DNA from: VFMC01 sp046331225
GTDB lineage: Bacteria; Actinomycetota; Acidimicrobiia; Acidimicrobiales; Ilumatobacteraceae
Reading direction: 5' to 3'
Assembly (NCBI GenBank): GCA_046331225.1
Contig: JAXLRF010000005.1
Coordinates: forward strand, 554,890-618,889
Length of the DNA: 64,000 nt
Shown here in pieces: positions 1 through 11,378 of this stretch (positions within the stretch are counted from its first letter, which is position 1; each line of letters opens with the position of its first letter). Under the pieces are notes generated by a model. That model had not been told where the DNA came from. It saw only the letters and a list, made by a program, of their open reading frames with translations, and ran no database searches. A program made the translations under genes and the position numbers.

Positions 1-559
1 TGCGCTGGCCGTCGGTGAGGCTCTCGTGCAGCTCGCCGGTCTCGACGTCGATGATGTACGCCTGCAGTGCGTCGGCGTCGCGTCGGAACAGGGTGTTCGA
101 CAGCGAGCAGTCGCCCCAGTAGAAACCGGCGAGGTGCAGGCGCACCAGCAGGCCGGCGAGCGAGTCGAGCAAGCGCTCGCCGAGATAGGGGATCTGCAGG
201 CCGCGGCCCGAGAGCAGGATGCGGTAGGGGAGCGAGTAGTCGAGGTGGCGGGTGATGAGCAACCCCTCGGTGCTGCCGTCGGCGTCGTCGTCCCGCTTCG
301 TGACCACGCCCACCACCTCGGCGGTGGGGAGGTTGAGCTCGGCGAGCTGGCGCAGCAGCCGCCATTCGCGCTCGGCCAGGTGGTCGGGGAGCTCCTTCAC
401 CACGTACGCCGCGTCGGGGGTCTCGACCATACGCACGACGTGGCGGTGCAGGCCCATCACCGAGTGGAGCCCCGCGACGGTCCACTCGTCGAGCGGTGTG
501 GTGAGCGGCCATTCGACCACGGCCGTGTGCTCGGTGGGCTTGGCGAGCTGCAGCCGCAC
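1..559 (-). CDS. DUF4032 domain protein, kinase-like fold (3' end outside window)
   Basis: The 186 visible N-terminal residues match the actinobacterial DUF4032 family, which has a lipopolysaccharide-kinase-like fold. Recognisable segments are RLQLAKPTEHTAVVEWPL, YVVKELPDHLAEREWRLLRQ and the kinase-loop-like HLAGFYWGDCSLSNTLFRRD followed by IIDVETGEL. The GTG start at 559 lies 1 nt after the mfd stop codon, so the two genes are probably co-transcribed with mfd first. The WGD and ID residues resemble catalytic and metal-binding positions of aminoglycoside-kinase-like folds, but the family's substrate is unknown. The C-terminal part is cut by the window edge. Confidence 0.8.
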   Translation of the reverse strand, partial: MRLQLAKPTEHTAVVEWPLTTPLDEWTVAGLHSVMGLHRHVVRMVETPDAAYVVKELPDHLAEREWRLLRQLAELNLPTAEVVGVVTKRDDDADGSTEGLLITRHLDYSLPYRILLSGRGLQIPYLGERLLDSLAGLLVRLHLAGFYWGDCSLSNTLFRRDADALQAYIIDVETGELHESLTDGQR

Positions 560-560
560 G

Positions 561-3500
561 TCAGCGTCCCCGGCTGGTGACGGTGCGGCCCGACGACGGC
601 AGGGTCTCGGCGACGGTGTTGGGGCCACCGGTGGGCGGGCCGTCCGGTGGCACGAGCTCGCGCAGGAACCCGACCAGGAACGCGGCCGGGGTGGCGCCCC
701 GGGCGATCGGCACGACGAGCTGCTCGAGGTCGTCCTTGTAGATCGCGGTGCGCGAGAGGCGCTTCAGGCGCATGTCCTCGCTCACCTTGAGGCGCAGTGG
801 GGCGAGGCGGGCGGCGTTGCTCTGGATGCTGACGTCGCGCAGCCCGAGGCGATGGCACTCGGCGCGCAGGTAGCCGACGTCGAGCAGTGCCGCGGCCGCG
901 TCGGGGACGGGGCCGTAGCGGTCCTCCCACTCGGTACGGATGTCGTCGACCTCGCTCGCCGTGGTGACCGCGGCCAGCCGGCGGTACGCCTCGAGCCGCG
1001 ACTCCTCCTTGGTGACGTAGTCCTTCGGCAGGAACGCGTCGGTGGGGACGTCGAGCTTGACCTCGCTCGGCTCCTTCTTCGGCTCGCCCTTCATCTCGCC
1101 GACGGCCTCGGTGACCATCTGGCAGTAGAGGTCGTAGCCGACCGCGGCGATGTGGCCGCTCTGGCTCTCGCCGAGCAGGTTGCCGGCGCCGCGGATCTCG
1201 AGGTCGCGCATCGCGATCTTGAACCCGCTGCCGAGGTCGGTGGCCTCGCCGATCGTGCGCAGTCGTTCGTACGCCTCCTCGGTGAGCCGGCCGTCGCGCG
1301 GGTGGAACAGGTAGGCGTAGGCGCGGCTGCCGCTGCGGCCGACGCGGCCGCGCAGCTGGTGCATCTGGCCGAGGCCGAGCAGGTCGGCGCGTTCGACCAC
1401 GAGCGTGTTCACCGTCGGCATGTCGATGCCGCTCTCGATGATGGTGGTGCACACGAGGACGTCGAAGTTGCCCTCCCAGAAGTCGAGCACCACCTGTTCG
1501 AGGCTGCCCTCGTCCATCTGGCCGTGAGCGATCGCGATGCGTGCCTCGGGGACGAGCTCGCGCAGACGGGCGGCGCACTCCTCGATGGTGTTGACCCGGT
1601 TGTGCACCCAGAACACCTGGCCCTCGCGCAGCAGCTCGCGACGGATCGCTTCGACCGCGACGCGCTCGTCGTACTCGCCGACGAAGGTGAGGATCGGCTG
1701 GCGGTCGGCGGGCGGGGTCTGCAGCAGGCTGAGGTCGCGAATGCCGACGAGGCTCATCTCCAACGTGCGCGGGATCGGGGTGGCGCTGAGGGTGAGCACG
1801 TCGACGTTGGTCTTGAGCTTCTTCATCGCCTCCTTGGCCTGCACGCCGAAGCGCTGCTCCTCGTCGACGATCAACAGGCCGAGGTCCTTGAACTCGATGC
1901 CCTCGGCGAGCAGCCGGTGGGTGCCGATCACGCAGTCGACCTCACCGCTCTTCAGGCCCTCGATCACCTGCTTGGCCTCTTTCGCGGTGAGGAAGCGGCT
2001 GAGCGTCTCGACGCGGATCGGGAAGCCGGCGAAGCGGTCGGCGAAGGTGTTGCCGTGCTGTGTGGCGAGCAGTGTGGTGGGGGCGAGCACCGCGACCTGC
2101 TTGCCGTCCTGGATGGCCTTGAACGCGGCGCGGACCGCGACCTCGGTCTTGCCGAAGCCGACGTCGCCGCACAGCAGGCGGTCCATGGGGAACGGGCGCT
2201 CCATGTCCTGCTTGATGTCGTCGAGCGCCTTCAGCTGGTCGGGCGTCTCGGCGAAGGGGAACGCGTCCTCCATCTCGGCCTGCCACGGCGTGTCCTGACC
2301 GAACGCGTAGCCGTGGGCGTGCACGCGCTTCTGGTAGAGCACGACGAGCTCCTGCGCGATCTCGCGCACGGCACTGCGCACACGCGACTTGGCCTTGGCG
2401 AAGTCGGCGCCACCGAGGCGGTGCAGGGCGGGTGCCTCGCCGCCGACGTACTGGCGCAGCGAGTCGATCTGGTCGCTCGGCACGTAGAGCTTGTCGCCAC
2501 CCTTGTACGACAGCAGCAGGTAGTCGCGCTCGACGCCACCGATGGTGCGCTTGACCATGCCCTCGTACTGGCCGACGCCGTGCTGGTGGTGCACGACGTA
2601 GTTGCCGGGCTTCAGGTCCTCGAAGAAGCCGGCGCTCTGGCGCTTGCGCGGTCGGGCCTGGCGGTGGGCGCGCCGGCGGCCGGTGAGATCGCCCTCGGCG
2701 ACGATCGCCAGCTTCACCTCGGGCATCGAACAGCCGCGGTGCAGCGGTGCGGTGACGACGTAGCCGCCGGGTGACGACAGATCGGTGCCGTCCTTCGCGA
2801 ACCGGAACTCGAGACCGCGTTCGCGGAGCAGCCCGGCGAGGCGTTGGGCCGAGCCGTCGCCGTCGGCTGCGACGATCACGCGGTACCGGTCGGCGAGCAG
2901 CTCGCGGAGGCGGTTGGTGAGGCCCTCGCCGTCGCCGACGACCGGTCCCCAGCCGCTGGCGGAGATCAGCGGTGCGTCTGGCCCCGACGGTGTGGAGCTG
3001 ATGGTCCACATCTGCTGATCGCCACCGAGCACCCGGTCGGTGGTCGCGTGCAGGCGGGGGAACTGACGCTCGGCGTCGCGCGCCCACGTGCCGGCGAGCG
3101 TGCGGGCGAGGTCGTCCTCCTCGGCGAGCAGGTCGTCGGCGCGGTCCTTCATGCGGCGCGGTTCGACGAGCACCACCTTGGCGGCGGGTGGCAGCACGTC
3201 GGTGATCAGCAGGTCGGCCTGCTCGGGTGAGACGAGCCAGGGGAGCCAGCTCTCCATGCCGTCGAACAGCGCGCCCTCGGCCAGGCGCTCCCAGTGCTCG
3301 CGGCCCCAGGGTTCTTCGGCGATGAGCGCGTCGGCGCGGGCACGCACCTCGTCGCTCGGCACCAGCTCGCGTGCCGGGAAGATCAGCACCTCGTCGAGGT
3401 CGCGCACCGAACGCTGGTCGTTGACGGTGAACTCGGTGAGCCGGTCGACCTCGTCACCCCACAGGTCGATGCGGATGGGGGCCTCGGCGGTGCTCGGGTA

Positions 3501-4043
3501 GACGTCGATGATGGCGCCGCGACGGGCGACCTCACCGCGGTGCTCGACGAGCTCTTCACGGCGGTAGCCCATGTGGACGAGGCGGGTGAGCACCTCGTCG
3601 GGGTCGAGCACGTCGTTGGGGCGGACGCGGATCGGCTCGATCGTGGTGGCGTCGGGGCCGAGCTTCTGCAGCAGGGCACGCACGCCGGTGACGACGATCG
3701 CCGGCATCCGCTCGGGATCGCGGAGGCGCCACAACACCTCGAGCCGGCGACCCATCGTCTCGACGCTCGGGCTCACTCGTTCGAAGGGCAGGGTCTCCCA
3801 GGCGGGGAACAGCACCACCTGATCGGCGGGCATGAACTGCACGAGGTCGTCGTACAGCTGGCCGGCGTCGCTGCCGGTGGGGGTGGCGACGAGCAGGGGA
3901 CGGCGGCCGCTCAGTTGCGCGAGCGCGGCGATCGAGATGGCACGAGCGGCCTCGGGCACGGCGACGAGCGCCTGCGGGTCGCCGAAGGCGTGGGTGAGCC
4001 CGGGTTCGGACCGGAGCAGCGGCGGGAGATCGGCGAGCGACAT
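561..4043 (-). CDS. mfd: Transcription-repair coupling factor Mfd
   Basis: Mfd is a DNA translocase that removes RNA polymerase stalled at lesions and recruits UvrA. The 1160-aa length is normal. The N-terminal third is UvrB-like. The RNA-polymerase-interacting module near residue 480 contains NYVVHHQHGVGQYEGM. The RecG-like motor has Walker A GDVGFGKTE (about 623), DEEQRFGV (about 725) and LSATPIPRTLEMS. A TRG/UvrA-inhibiting C-terminal region follows. ATG 4043 starts MSLADLPPLLRSEPG; the frame stays open far upstream through the antisense of the ABC-F gene, but that extension has no Mfd homology. TACCCT lies 10 nt before the ATG. The gene diverges from the ABC-F gene across 57 nt and sits beside pth-rplY-prs-glmU as in mycobacteria. 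Confidence 0.97.
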   Translation of the reverse strand: MSLADLPPLLRSEPGLTHAFGDPQALVAVPEAARAISIAALAQLSGRRPLLVATPTGSDAGQLYDDLVQFMPADQVVLFPAWETLPFERVSPSVETMGRRLEVLWRLRDPERMPAIVVTGVRALLQKLGPDATTIEPIRVRPNDVLDPDEVLTRLVHMGYRREELVEHRGEVARRGAIIDVYPSTAEAPIRIDLWGDEVDRLTEFTVNDQRSVRDLDEVLIFPARELVPSDEVRARADALIAEEPWGREHWERLAEGALFDGMESWLPWLVSPEQADLLITDVLPPAAKVVLVEPRRMKDRADDLLAEEDDLARTLAGTWARDAERQFPRLHATTDRVLGGDQQMWTISSTPSGPDAPLISASGWGPVVGDGEGLTNRLRELLADRYRVIVAADGDGSAQRLAGLLRERGLEFRFAKDGTDLSSPGGYVVTAPLHRGCSMPEVKLAIVAEGDLTGRRRAHRQARPRKRQSAGFFEDLKPGNYVVHHQHGVGQYEGMVKRTIGGVERDYLLLSYKGGDKLYVPSDQIDSLRQYVGGEAPALHRLGGADFAKAKSRVRSAVREIAQELVVLYQKRVHAHGYAFGQDTPWQAEMEDAFPFAETPDQLKALDDIKQDMERPFPMDRLLCGDVGFGKTEVAVRAAFKAIQDGKQVAVLAPTTLLATQHGNTFADRFAGFPIRVETLSRFLTAKEAKQVIEGLKSGEVDCVIGTHRLLAEGIEFKDLGLLIVDEEQRFGVQAKEAMKKLKTNVDVLTLSATPIPRTLEMSLVGIRDLSLLQTPPADRQPILTFVGEYDERVAVEAIRRELLREGQVFWVHNRVNTIEECAARLRELVPEARIAIAHGQMDEGSLEQVVLDFWEGNFDVLVCTTIIESGIDMPTVNTLVVERADLLGLGQMHQLRGRVGRSGSRAYAYLFHPRDGRLTEEAYERLRTIGEATDLGSGFKIAMRDLEIRGAGNLLGESQSGHIAAVGYDLYCQMVTEAVGEMKGEPKKEPSEVKLDVPTDAFLPKDYVTKEESRLEAYRRLAAVTTASEVDDIRTEWEDRYGPVPDAAAALLDVGYLRAECHRLGLRDVSIQSNAARLAPLRLKVSEDMRLKRLSRTAIYKDDLEQLVVPIARGATPAAFLVGFLRELVPPDGPPTGGPNTVAETLPSSGRTVTSRGR

Positions 4044-4100
4044 CGGACCATCGAGGGTAACGCCCAACCATCGCGATGGCTGTGCGAGGATCGTCGTCTC

Positions 4101-5742
<1,642 letters not shown>

Positions 5743-5750
<8 letters not shown>

Positions 5751-8250
5751 CGGCGACGGTGCTCGACACCAGCCAGGCGTGGAACGCGGCTCCACCGAGC
5801 GGCCGGCTGAACAGGTAGCCCTGGCCGACGTCGCAGCCGAGCCGGCGTAGCACGGCGAGTGCCTCCTCGGTCTCGACGCCCTCGGCCACCACCGACAGCC
5901 CCAGGTTGTGGCCGAGGTCGATCGTCGAGCGCACGATCACCTCGTCACCGAGGGCCGTCACCTGACCGGCGAACACGCTGCCGACGGGTGACGGCTCGCC
6001 GAGCCCCATCACGAAGCTGCGGTCGATCGTCACCGTGCGGATCGGCAGGCGACGCAGGTAGCTGAGCGACGAGTAGCCGGTGCCGTAGTCGTCGACGGCG
6101 ATGTGCACGCCGGCGTCATCGAGGCGGCGCAGCAGCTCGATCGCACGGGCGGGGTCGTTCATCACCGACCCTTCGGTCACCTCGAGTTCGAGTGCGTCGG
6201 CCGGCATGCCCGACTCGGTGAGCATGCGCAGCACGGCGTCGACGAGCTCGGGGTCGAGCAGGTCCTGCGGCGACAGGTTCACCGCGATCGCGATGTCGTG
6301 GCCGTTCGCGCGGGCGTCGGCGACGGTGCGCAACGCGACGGTGATCACGTGATCGGTGAGCCGACGGATCAGGCCGCCGCGTTCGGCGAGCTCGACGATC
6401 TCGGGTGGCGACACCGGGCCGAGATCTGGGTGGGTCCAGCGCACGAGTGCCTCGGCGCCGATCGGTCGGCGTGTGGCGACGTCGACCTTGGGTTGGAACA
6501 GCACGGTGATCTCACCGCGTTCGATCGCCGCGGGAAGCGCAGCGGCGAGCGCGAGCCGGCGGCGGCCGTCGCCGGTGTCGCTCGTGGCGGCGAGCAGCAC
6601 GGTGAGACCGAGGCGTTCGGCCTGCGCGGCGGCCGTGGTGGCACGGTGCGTCAGCGCGGCCAGATCGTCGAGGCCGTGCCCGTCGGCGGCGCCAGCGGGG
6701 GCGCCGGCGGCGACGCCGACCACGGGCGCGATCACCACCAGGTGGCCGTGCACGTCGAACGGACGGCGCAGCACCTCGACCAGCCGGTCGACGCGTTCGC
6801 CGACGTCGCTGCGGTCGCAGTCGGCGACGACGGCGACGAACTGCGACGAGCCCGTGCGCGCGAGCACGGCCTGGGCTCCGAGCTCGTGGCGCAGGCGACG
6901 GGCCACCTCGGCGACCACGTCGGCACCGGCGTCGCTGCCGTGCGCCTGCACCAGGTCGTGTGCGTCGGCGAGTGCGACCACCATCGCCGCGTGCGCCGGT
7001 CCGGCCGGCTCGCCGGCGAGCACGGCCTCGAGTCCGCGGGCGTTGAGCAGGCCGGTGGTGCGATCCAGCCGGGCGAGCTCGTCGAGTTCGGCCGCGAGCT
7101 CCGAGGTGCGCAGCACGGCGGCGAGGTGGTTGACGATGGCCGACCCGAGCGCCACGTCGGTGGCGGCGAACGGTGGACTGGTGCCCACCCGGTCGGCTGC
7201 CGCCAGCATCCCTCGGGCCCGCCCGTGCTGGAACGGCAGCACCATCAGGTCGTCGAGCACGGGTCCGTCGGGCAGCAGCCGGTCGGCGCCGAGCAGCCGG
7301 CGCACCGCGCTCGCACCGTTCGCGAACGCTGCTCGATCGAGCTGGGCTGCGTACTGCTTGAGCGGGTCGTCGAGCGGCACCTCCGTGACGACCGCGTGGT
7401 CGCCGTCGAGCTCGACGCGCAGCGGTGGACGGTCGTCCTCGGCGCGCAGCTGGATGAGGACGGTCTCGACGTTGAGCAGCTCGCGCAAATGGGTCAGTGC
7501 GGTCGACAGGGCGCGGTGCTCGTCGGCGCCGTCGAGCACGGCCGTGAACCTGGCGACGGCCTCGAGCTGGTCGACCTTCTGCTGCACGGTGGCCGACAGC
7601 CGTGCTGCACCCCACAGCGACAGCACCGGCACGCTGCCCACGGCCGCCAGCCACCAGCTCTCACGGGCGGCGACGACGAGCAGCACACCGAGCAGCGTGT
7701 TCGACACGTACACGGGCTGCATCCGCAGCGCGGCGGCCACCACACCGGCGACGGCCTCGCGTCGCACGATGCGGATCACGTTGGCCATCGCGACCAGGTT
7801 GACGATGTTGGCCACGATGGTGGCCGCCACCAGGGTGAGCGCGAACTGGACGGTGCCGGGTCGGCCGCCCACGTGTGCGACCACCGCGGCGGCGATGGAG
7901 CTCTCGAGCGCGAACACCGACAGGTTGAACGCCGCCTTGTGCGGCGGCACGCGACGCACCGCGGCAGCGAGCGTGATCGCGATGCCGCGCCAGGCCAGCA
8001 GCGTGATCGGACTCAAGAACGCGAGCCCGACGACGAAGGGCACCTCGCCGACGGAGAAGGTGTAGGTCTCGCGGCGGAACTGGACGTTGGTGATGAACAC
8101 CTCGGCCAGCACTGCGCCCACCACGACCACGACCGCCGCCTGGATCGGCACCGCGCCAGCGGGCGCTCGGTCGGCGAGCGCGAGGACGATCGCGATCGCG
8201 ACACCGAGCTGGCACGCGGCCAGGGCGAGGATCCGGCGGATGGAATTCAC
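5743..8250 (-). CDS. Membrane GGDEF/EAL protein, degenerate GGDEF and altered EAL site
   Basis: This 835-aa protein has a multi-pass N-terminal membrane region (about 1-205), then a GAF-like segment, a GGDEF-like domain (about 390-520) and an EAL domain (about 560-835). In the GGDEF domain the signature loop reads RTGSSQF, so diguanylate cyclase activity is unlikely. The EAL domain keeps EALVRW, AVNLSPQ, LEVTEG, VDDYGTGYSSLSYL and VVAEGVET, but the usual Lys of the LKIDRSF motif is Thr (VTIDRSF). It is therefore probably a c-di-GMP sensor or weak phosphodiesterase. GTG 8250 is chosen because the open frame further upstream is only the antisense of the subtilase Gly-Trp-Ser repeat. It follows the subtilase by 41 nt and could be co-transcribed. 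Confidence 0.88.
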
Positions 8251-8291
8251 TCGTCCGATCGTCCGGGCCGCGGCCCGTTCGTCGGGTCGGT

Positions 8292-9779
8292 CTACGACCA
8301 GCTGCCGCCGCTCCAGGAGCCGCCGCTCCAGCTGCCGCCGCTCCACGAGCCGCCGCTCCAGCTGCCGCCGCTCCAGCTGCCGCCGCTCCACGAGCCGCCG
8401 CTCCAGCTGCCGCCGCTCCACGAGCCGCCCATCCACGTACCGCCGCTCCAGCTGCCGCCGCTCCACGAGCCGCCGGCCCAGGTGCCGTTGGTCAACGAGG
8501 CGAGCACCCACAGCCGTCCGTTCCACAGCACGCCGTTGGCCGTGCGCTCACCGATCAGCGGGATGCCGGCGAGGGCCACCTGGTCGAGCCCGCGCGAGAG
8601 CTGCAGCAGGCCGAGGCCGGTCGAGGGCAGGGCGAGTTGTCGGCCGAGGCCCGAGGCCTTGCGGGCCACGGCCTCGTCGAGGTCGACCATGCCCTTGCCC
8701 TGACGGCGCGCCGAGTCCGTCGGCAGGGGGTCGGCGGTCGAGCGCAGCAGTTCCTTCACCTGATCGGGCGTCAGCTTCGGTGACTGCTGCAGCATCAGCG
8801 CCACGGCACCCGACACCACGGCTGCCGCCTGCGACGAGCCCGAACCCAGGAACAGGCGGTCGCCCACTCGGGCCGACGGGTACTCGGTGTCGACGCGACC
8901 GCCGGGCACGCGCAGGCTCTGGATCGATCGGCCGGGCGCCACGACGTCGGGGTCGCGCAGGCCGTTGCCGTTCGAGGCGAACGACGGCACCTGCCACGTG
9001 CCGTTCACCTGCTCGGCCGGGCCGACCGTGATCACGTACGGGTCGGTCGCCGGGGTGGCCAGACCGGTGAGGGCGCGTCCGTCGTTGCCGCTCGCGACCA
9101 CGACCACGATGCCGGCGAACCAGGCACGCTCGACGGCACGGGCCAGCGGGTCGACGAGCGTCGGCTGTACACCGTTGGTGCCGAACGACAGGTTGACCAC
9201 GCGGATGTTGAGGCCGTTCTGCGTGCGGTGCTCGACGATCCAGTCGAGTGCGGCGATCACCTGCGACACGTCGACGGCACCCGTGTTGGCGCCGACTTTC
9301 ACGTTCACCAGCCGGGCGTCGGGCGCGATGCCGCTGAAGCCGTGCGCCGCGTCGTTGCCGGCGATGATCGCCGCCATGTGCGTGCCGTGACCGTTGCCGT
9401 CGAGCCAGCGCAGCCGGGCGTCGCCGTTGTCGAACGAGAGGTCCGGGCCGTTGACGATCTTGCCCGGCGCATCGAGACCGGCGACCGGGCTGATGCCGGT
9501 GTCGATCACCGCGACGTCGACGCCGCGACCGGCGATGCCACCGGCGCGCACGACATCCGCGCCGATGGTACGCGCGACCTGGCCGAGATCGCCGGCTGAT
9601 GCGGTGGCGGGCGGGTTGGTCGAGCCGTTGCCGTTGCCGTTGCTCGCCGACGCGGCGCCCGAGCCGATCGGCAGGGCGAGGGCGCTGACGGCCACCGTGG
9701 CGGTCAACAGGCCGAGGGCGCCCGGTCGTCGGTGGCGCGTCCGCCGCGCGCGCTCGTGCCGATCGTCGCGATCTGCCAT
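8292..9779 (-). CDS. Secreted S8 (subtilisin-like) serine protease with GGSWS-repeat tail
   Basis: This 495-aa subtilase has a basic N-terminus (RRTRHRR), a hydrophobic signal segment (about 20-40) and a probable cleavage near GAASASN. The catalytic triad is Asp93 (AVIDTGIS), His134 (GNGHGTHMAA) and Ser316 (SGSSQAAAVVSG), with oxyanion Asn232 (ASGNDG). After residue 435 the chain is twelve GGSWS pentapeptides, one of them GGTWM, to the stop codon. The protease should act outside the cell. The tail may bind wall, polysaccharide or carbohydrate, or self-associate, but its role is unknown. The DNA for the tail alternates two synonymous 15-bp units. The start at 9779 has an AAGGCGG-like site upstream. 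Confidence 0.9.
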   Translation of the reverse strand: MADRDDRHERARRTRHRRPGALGLLTATVAVSALALPIGSGAASASNGNGNGSTNPPATASAGDLGQVARTIGADVVRAGGIAGRGVDVAVIDTGISPVAGLDAPGKIVNGPDLSFDNGDARLRWLDGNGHGTHMAAIIAGNDAAHGFSGIAPDARLVNVKVGANTGAVDVSQVIAALDWIVEHRTQNGLNIRVVNLSFGTNGVQPTLVDPLARAVERAWFAGIVVVVASGNDGRALTGLATPATDPYVITVGPAEQVNGTWQVPSFASNGNGLRDPDVVAPGRSIQSLRVPGGRVDTEYPSARVGDRLFLGSGSSQAAAVVSGAVALMLQQSPKLTPDQVKELLRSTADPLPTDSARRQGKGMVDLDEAVARKASGLGRQLALPSTGLGLLQLSRGLDQVALAGIPLIGERTANGVLWNGRLWVLASLTNGTWAGGSWSGGSWSGGTWMGGSWSGGSWSGGSWSGGSWSGGSWSGGSWSGGSWSGGSWSGGSWS

Positions 9780-9971
9780 GGGATCCGCCTTCCGTGTGGC
9801 CTGCTGTTCGTCCGTGACCCCCGTGATCGCGGGGGTGGATGCAGTTCACCGGACGGAGCGTGGCGAGGCAACGGGGCGGTCGCCAAGGGATCGTCAAGGT
9901 CGCGTGAGGACGCCGACGGATCGTGCTCCCCACCCGGCCGTGCTCACCCGTGCGGGGGGAGGGTCCGGACG

Positions 9972-10562
9972 TCAGGTGGGGTCGAGGGTGCGCGTGTTGT
10001 ACACGCGCTGCGCAGCGTCGGGTCCCTCGGCCAACAGCATCTCGACCGCGTCGGCGGCGTGCTGCACCGCGACGTCGAGCAGTTCTCGTTCGCGTGGCGG
10101 CAGCTTCGACAGCACGTGGCCCGCGCCGTGCTCCTTCGACGGCGGCTTGCCGATCCCGATCCGCACCCGCAGGTAGTCCTGGGTGTGCAGGTGGGCGGTG
10201 ATGCTGCGCAGGCCGTTGTTGCCGGCCAGGCCACCGCCGGCCTTCACCCGAACCACACCGGGCGGCAGATCGAGCTCGTCGTGCACGACGATCAGCTGCC
10301 CGGGATCCGTGAGCCCGTGGCGCTTCATCAGCGGCCGCACGGCCTGGCCGCTCTCGTTCATGTACGTGAGCGGGAACGCGAGCACCACCCGCACACCCTT
10401 GATGGTCGCGTCGGCGACGGTGGCCTGGTCGCGACCGGGCTTGAGCAGCACCCCGGCCCGCTCGGCGAGTTCGTCGATCACCTCGGCGCCGACGTTGTGG
10501 CGCGTGCGTTCGTATTGCTTGCCGGGGTTGCCGAGCCCCACCACCAATGCCTGGACGGCCAT
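9972..10562 (-). CDS. pth: Peptidyl-tRNA hydrolase
   Basis: Pth cleaves peptidyl-tRNA released by stalled ribosomes, freeing tRNA for reuse. The 196-aa length is normal. Visible motifs are VGLGNPG, the catalytic-His region RTRHNVG (His22), FPLTYMNESG, the Asp-containing VHDELDLPPG, and GGGLAGNNGLRS. It lies 71 nt downstream of rplY in the order glmU-prs-rplY-pth, a conserved actinobacterial arrangement, and is probably transcribed with them. Confidence 0.97.
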   Translation of the reverse strand: MAVQALVVGLGNPGKQYERTRHNVGAEVIDELAERAGVLLKPGRDQATVADATIKGVRVVLAFPLTYMNESGQAVRPLMKRHGLTDPGQLIVVHDELDLPPGVVRVKAGGGLAGNNGLRSITAHLHTQDYLRVRIGIGKPPSKEHGAGHVLSKLPPRERELLDVAVQHAADAVEMLLAEGPDAAQRVYNTRTLDPT

Positions 10563-10633
10563 GATGCAGCCTCGACGATCAGCGATCGATCCGCAGGATC
10601 AGCGTGGACGGACGGGGCGATGGCCCCGTCGGG

Positions 10634-11269
10634 TCACTCGCCCTCGGCCTCGCCACCCTCGGCGGCAGCCTCGCCCTCGCCACCGTCGCCCTCGGCGCTG
10701 GCCGCAGCGGCCGCACGGGTGAGGATCACGGTGACGACCGGCATCTCCGGGTCGCCCGTGGCGGTGACGCCGGCGGGCATCGGCACGTCGGCCAGGCGGA
10801 TGACATCGCCGACCTGCATGTCGGTGATGTCGATCACGAACTGGTTCGGCATGTTGTTCGGGGTGGTGAGCACCTCGATGGTGTCGACGGCCGGGTCGAC
10901 CAGGCCGCCCTCGGCGAGCACGGCCTTGGCCTCGCCCTCGAGGTGCACCGGCACCGCCACGGTGATCTCCTCGTTCATGTTGACCTGGAGGAAGTCGATG
11001 TGGTTGACGGTGCGCTTGATCGGGTGGCGCTGGAGCTCCTTCACCACGGCCGGGTAGCTCTTGCCGTCGACCTCGAGCGAGAGGACGGTGTTGACGCCGG
11101 CCGGGCCCGACAGCGCGAGGCGCAGGTCGCGGCGCTCGACGGTGACCGACAGGGGCGACATGCCGTGCCCGTACAGGACACCCGGGACGTGACCCTCGGC
11201 GCGGAGGCGACGAGCGGCGGCCGAGCCGGTGGGGCGGCCGGAGGTGGCGACGAGCTTGGTTTGCGACAT
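10634..11269 (-). CDS. rplY: 50S ribosomal protein bL25 (Ctc type)
   Basis: This 211-aa bL25 has the long TL5/Ctc form: a 5S rRNA-binding N-terminal domain (about 1-95, including GHVPGVLYGHG and ALSGPAGVNTV) and a second beta domain (about 100-190). The C-terminus is acidic and low-complexity (GEDGGEGEAAAEGG pattern), probably disordered. It stabilises the central protuberance through 5S rRNA. It lies between prs (109 nt upstream) and pth (71 nt downstream). A TAGCAT hexamer on the minus strand at 11327-11322 could be the -10 of its own promoter. Confidence 0.95.
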   Translation of the reverse strand: MSQTKLVATSGRPTGSAAARRLRAEGHVPGVLYGHGMSPLSVTVERRDLRLALSGPAGVNTVLSLEVDGKSYPAVVKELQRHPIKRTVNHIDFLQVNMNEEITVAVPVHLEGEAKAVLAEGGLVDPAVDTIEVLTTPNNMPNQFVIDITDMQVGDVIRLADVPMPAGVTATGDPEMPVVTVILTRAAAAASAEGDGGEGEAAAEGGEAEGE

Positions 11270-11378
11270 GACAGGCCTCGATCAGATCCGTGCACGCAGG
11301 AACGGTGCAGAACGGCTGGCCATGCTATCGGGGCGCGCGGCCGAACCGCCACCCGCCGAGCGGGCTGCCCGAGCCCGG

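Noticed and set aside
8251..8703. Extension of the EAL gene, or a plus-strand LPPLHEPP repeat protein, through 8.3-8.5 kb
   Set aside because: These frames read the subtilase GGSWS codons in other frames. The subtilase frame has signal peptide, triad and stop in the right places.
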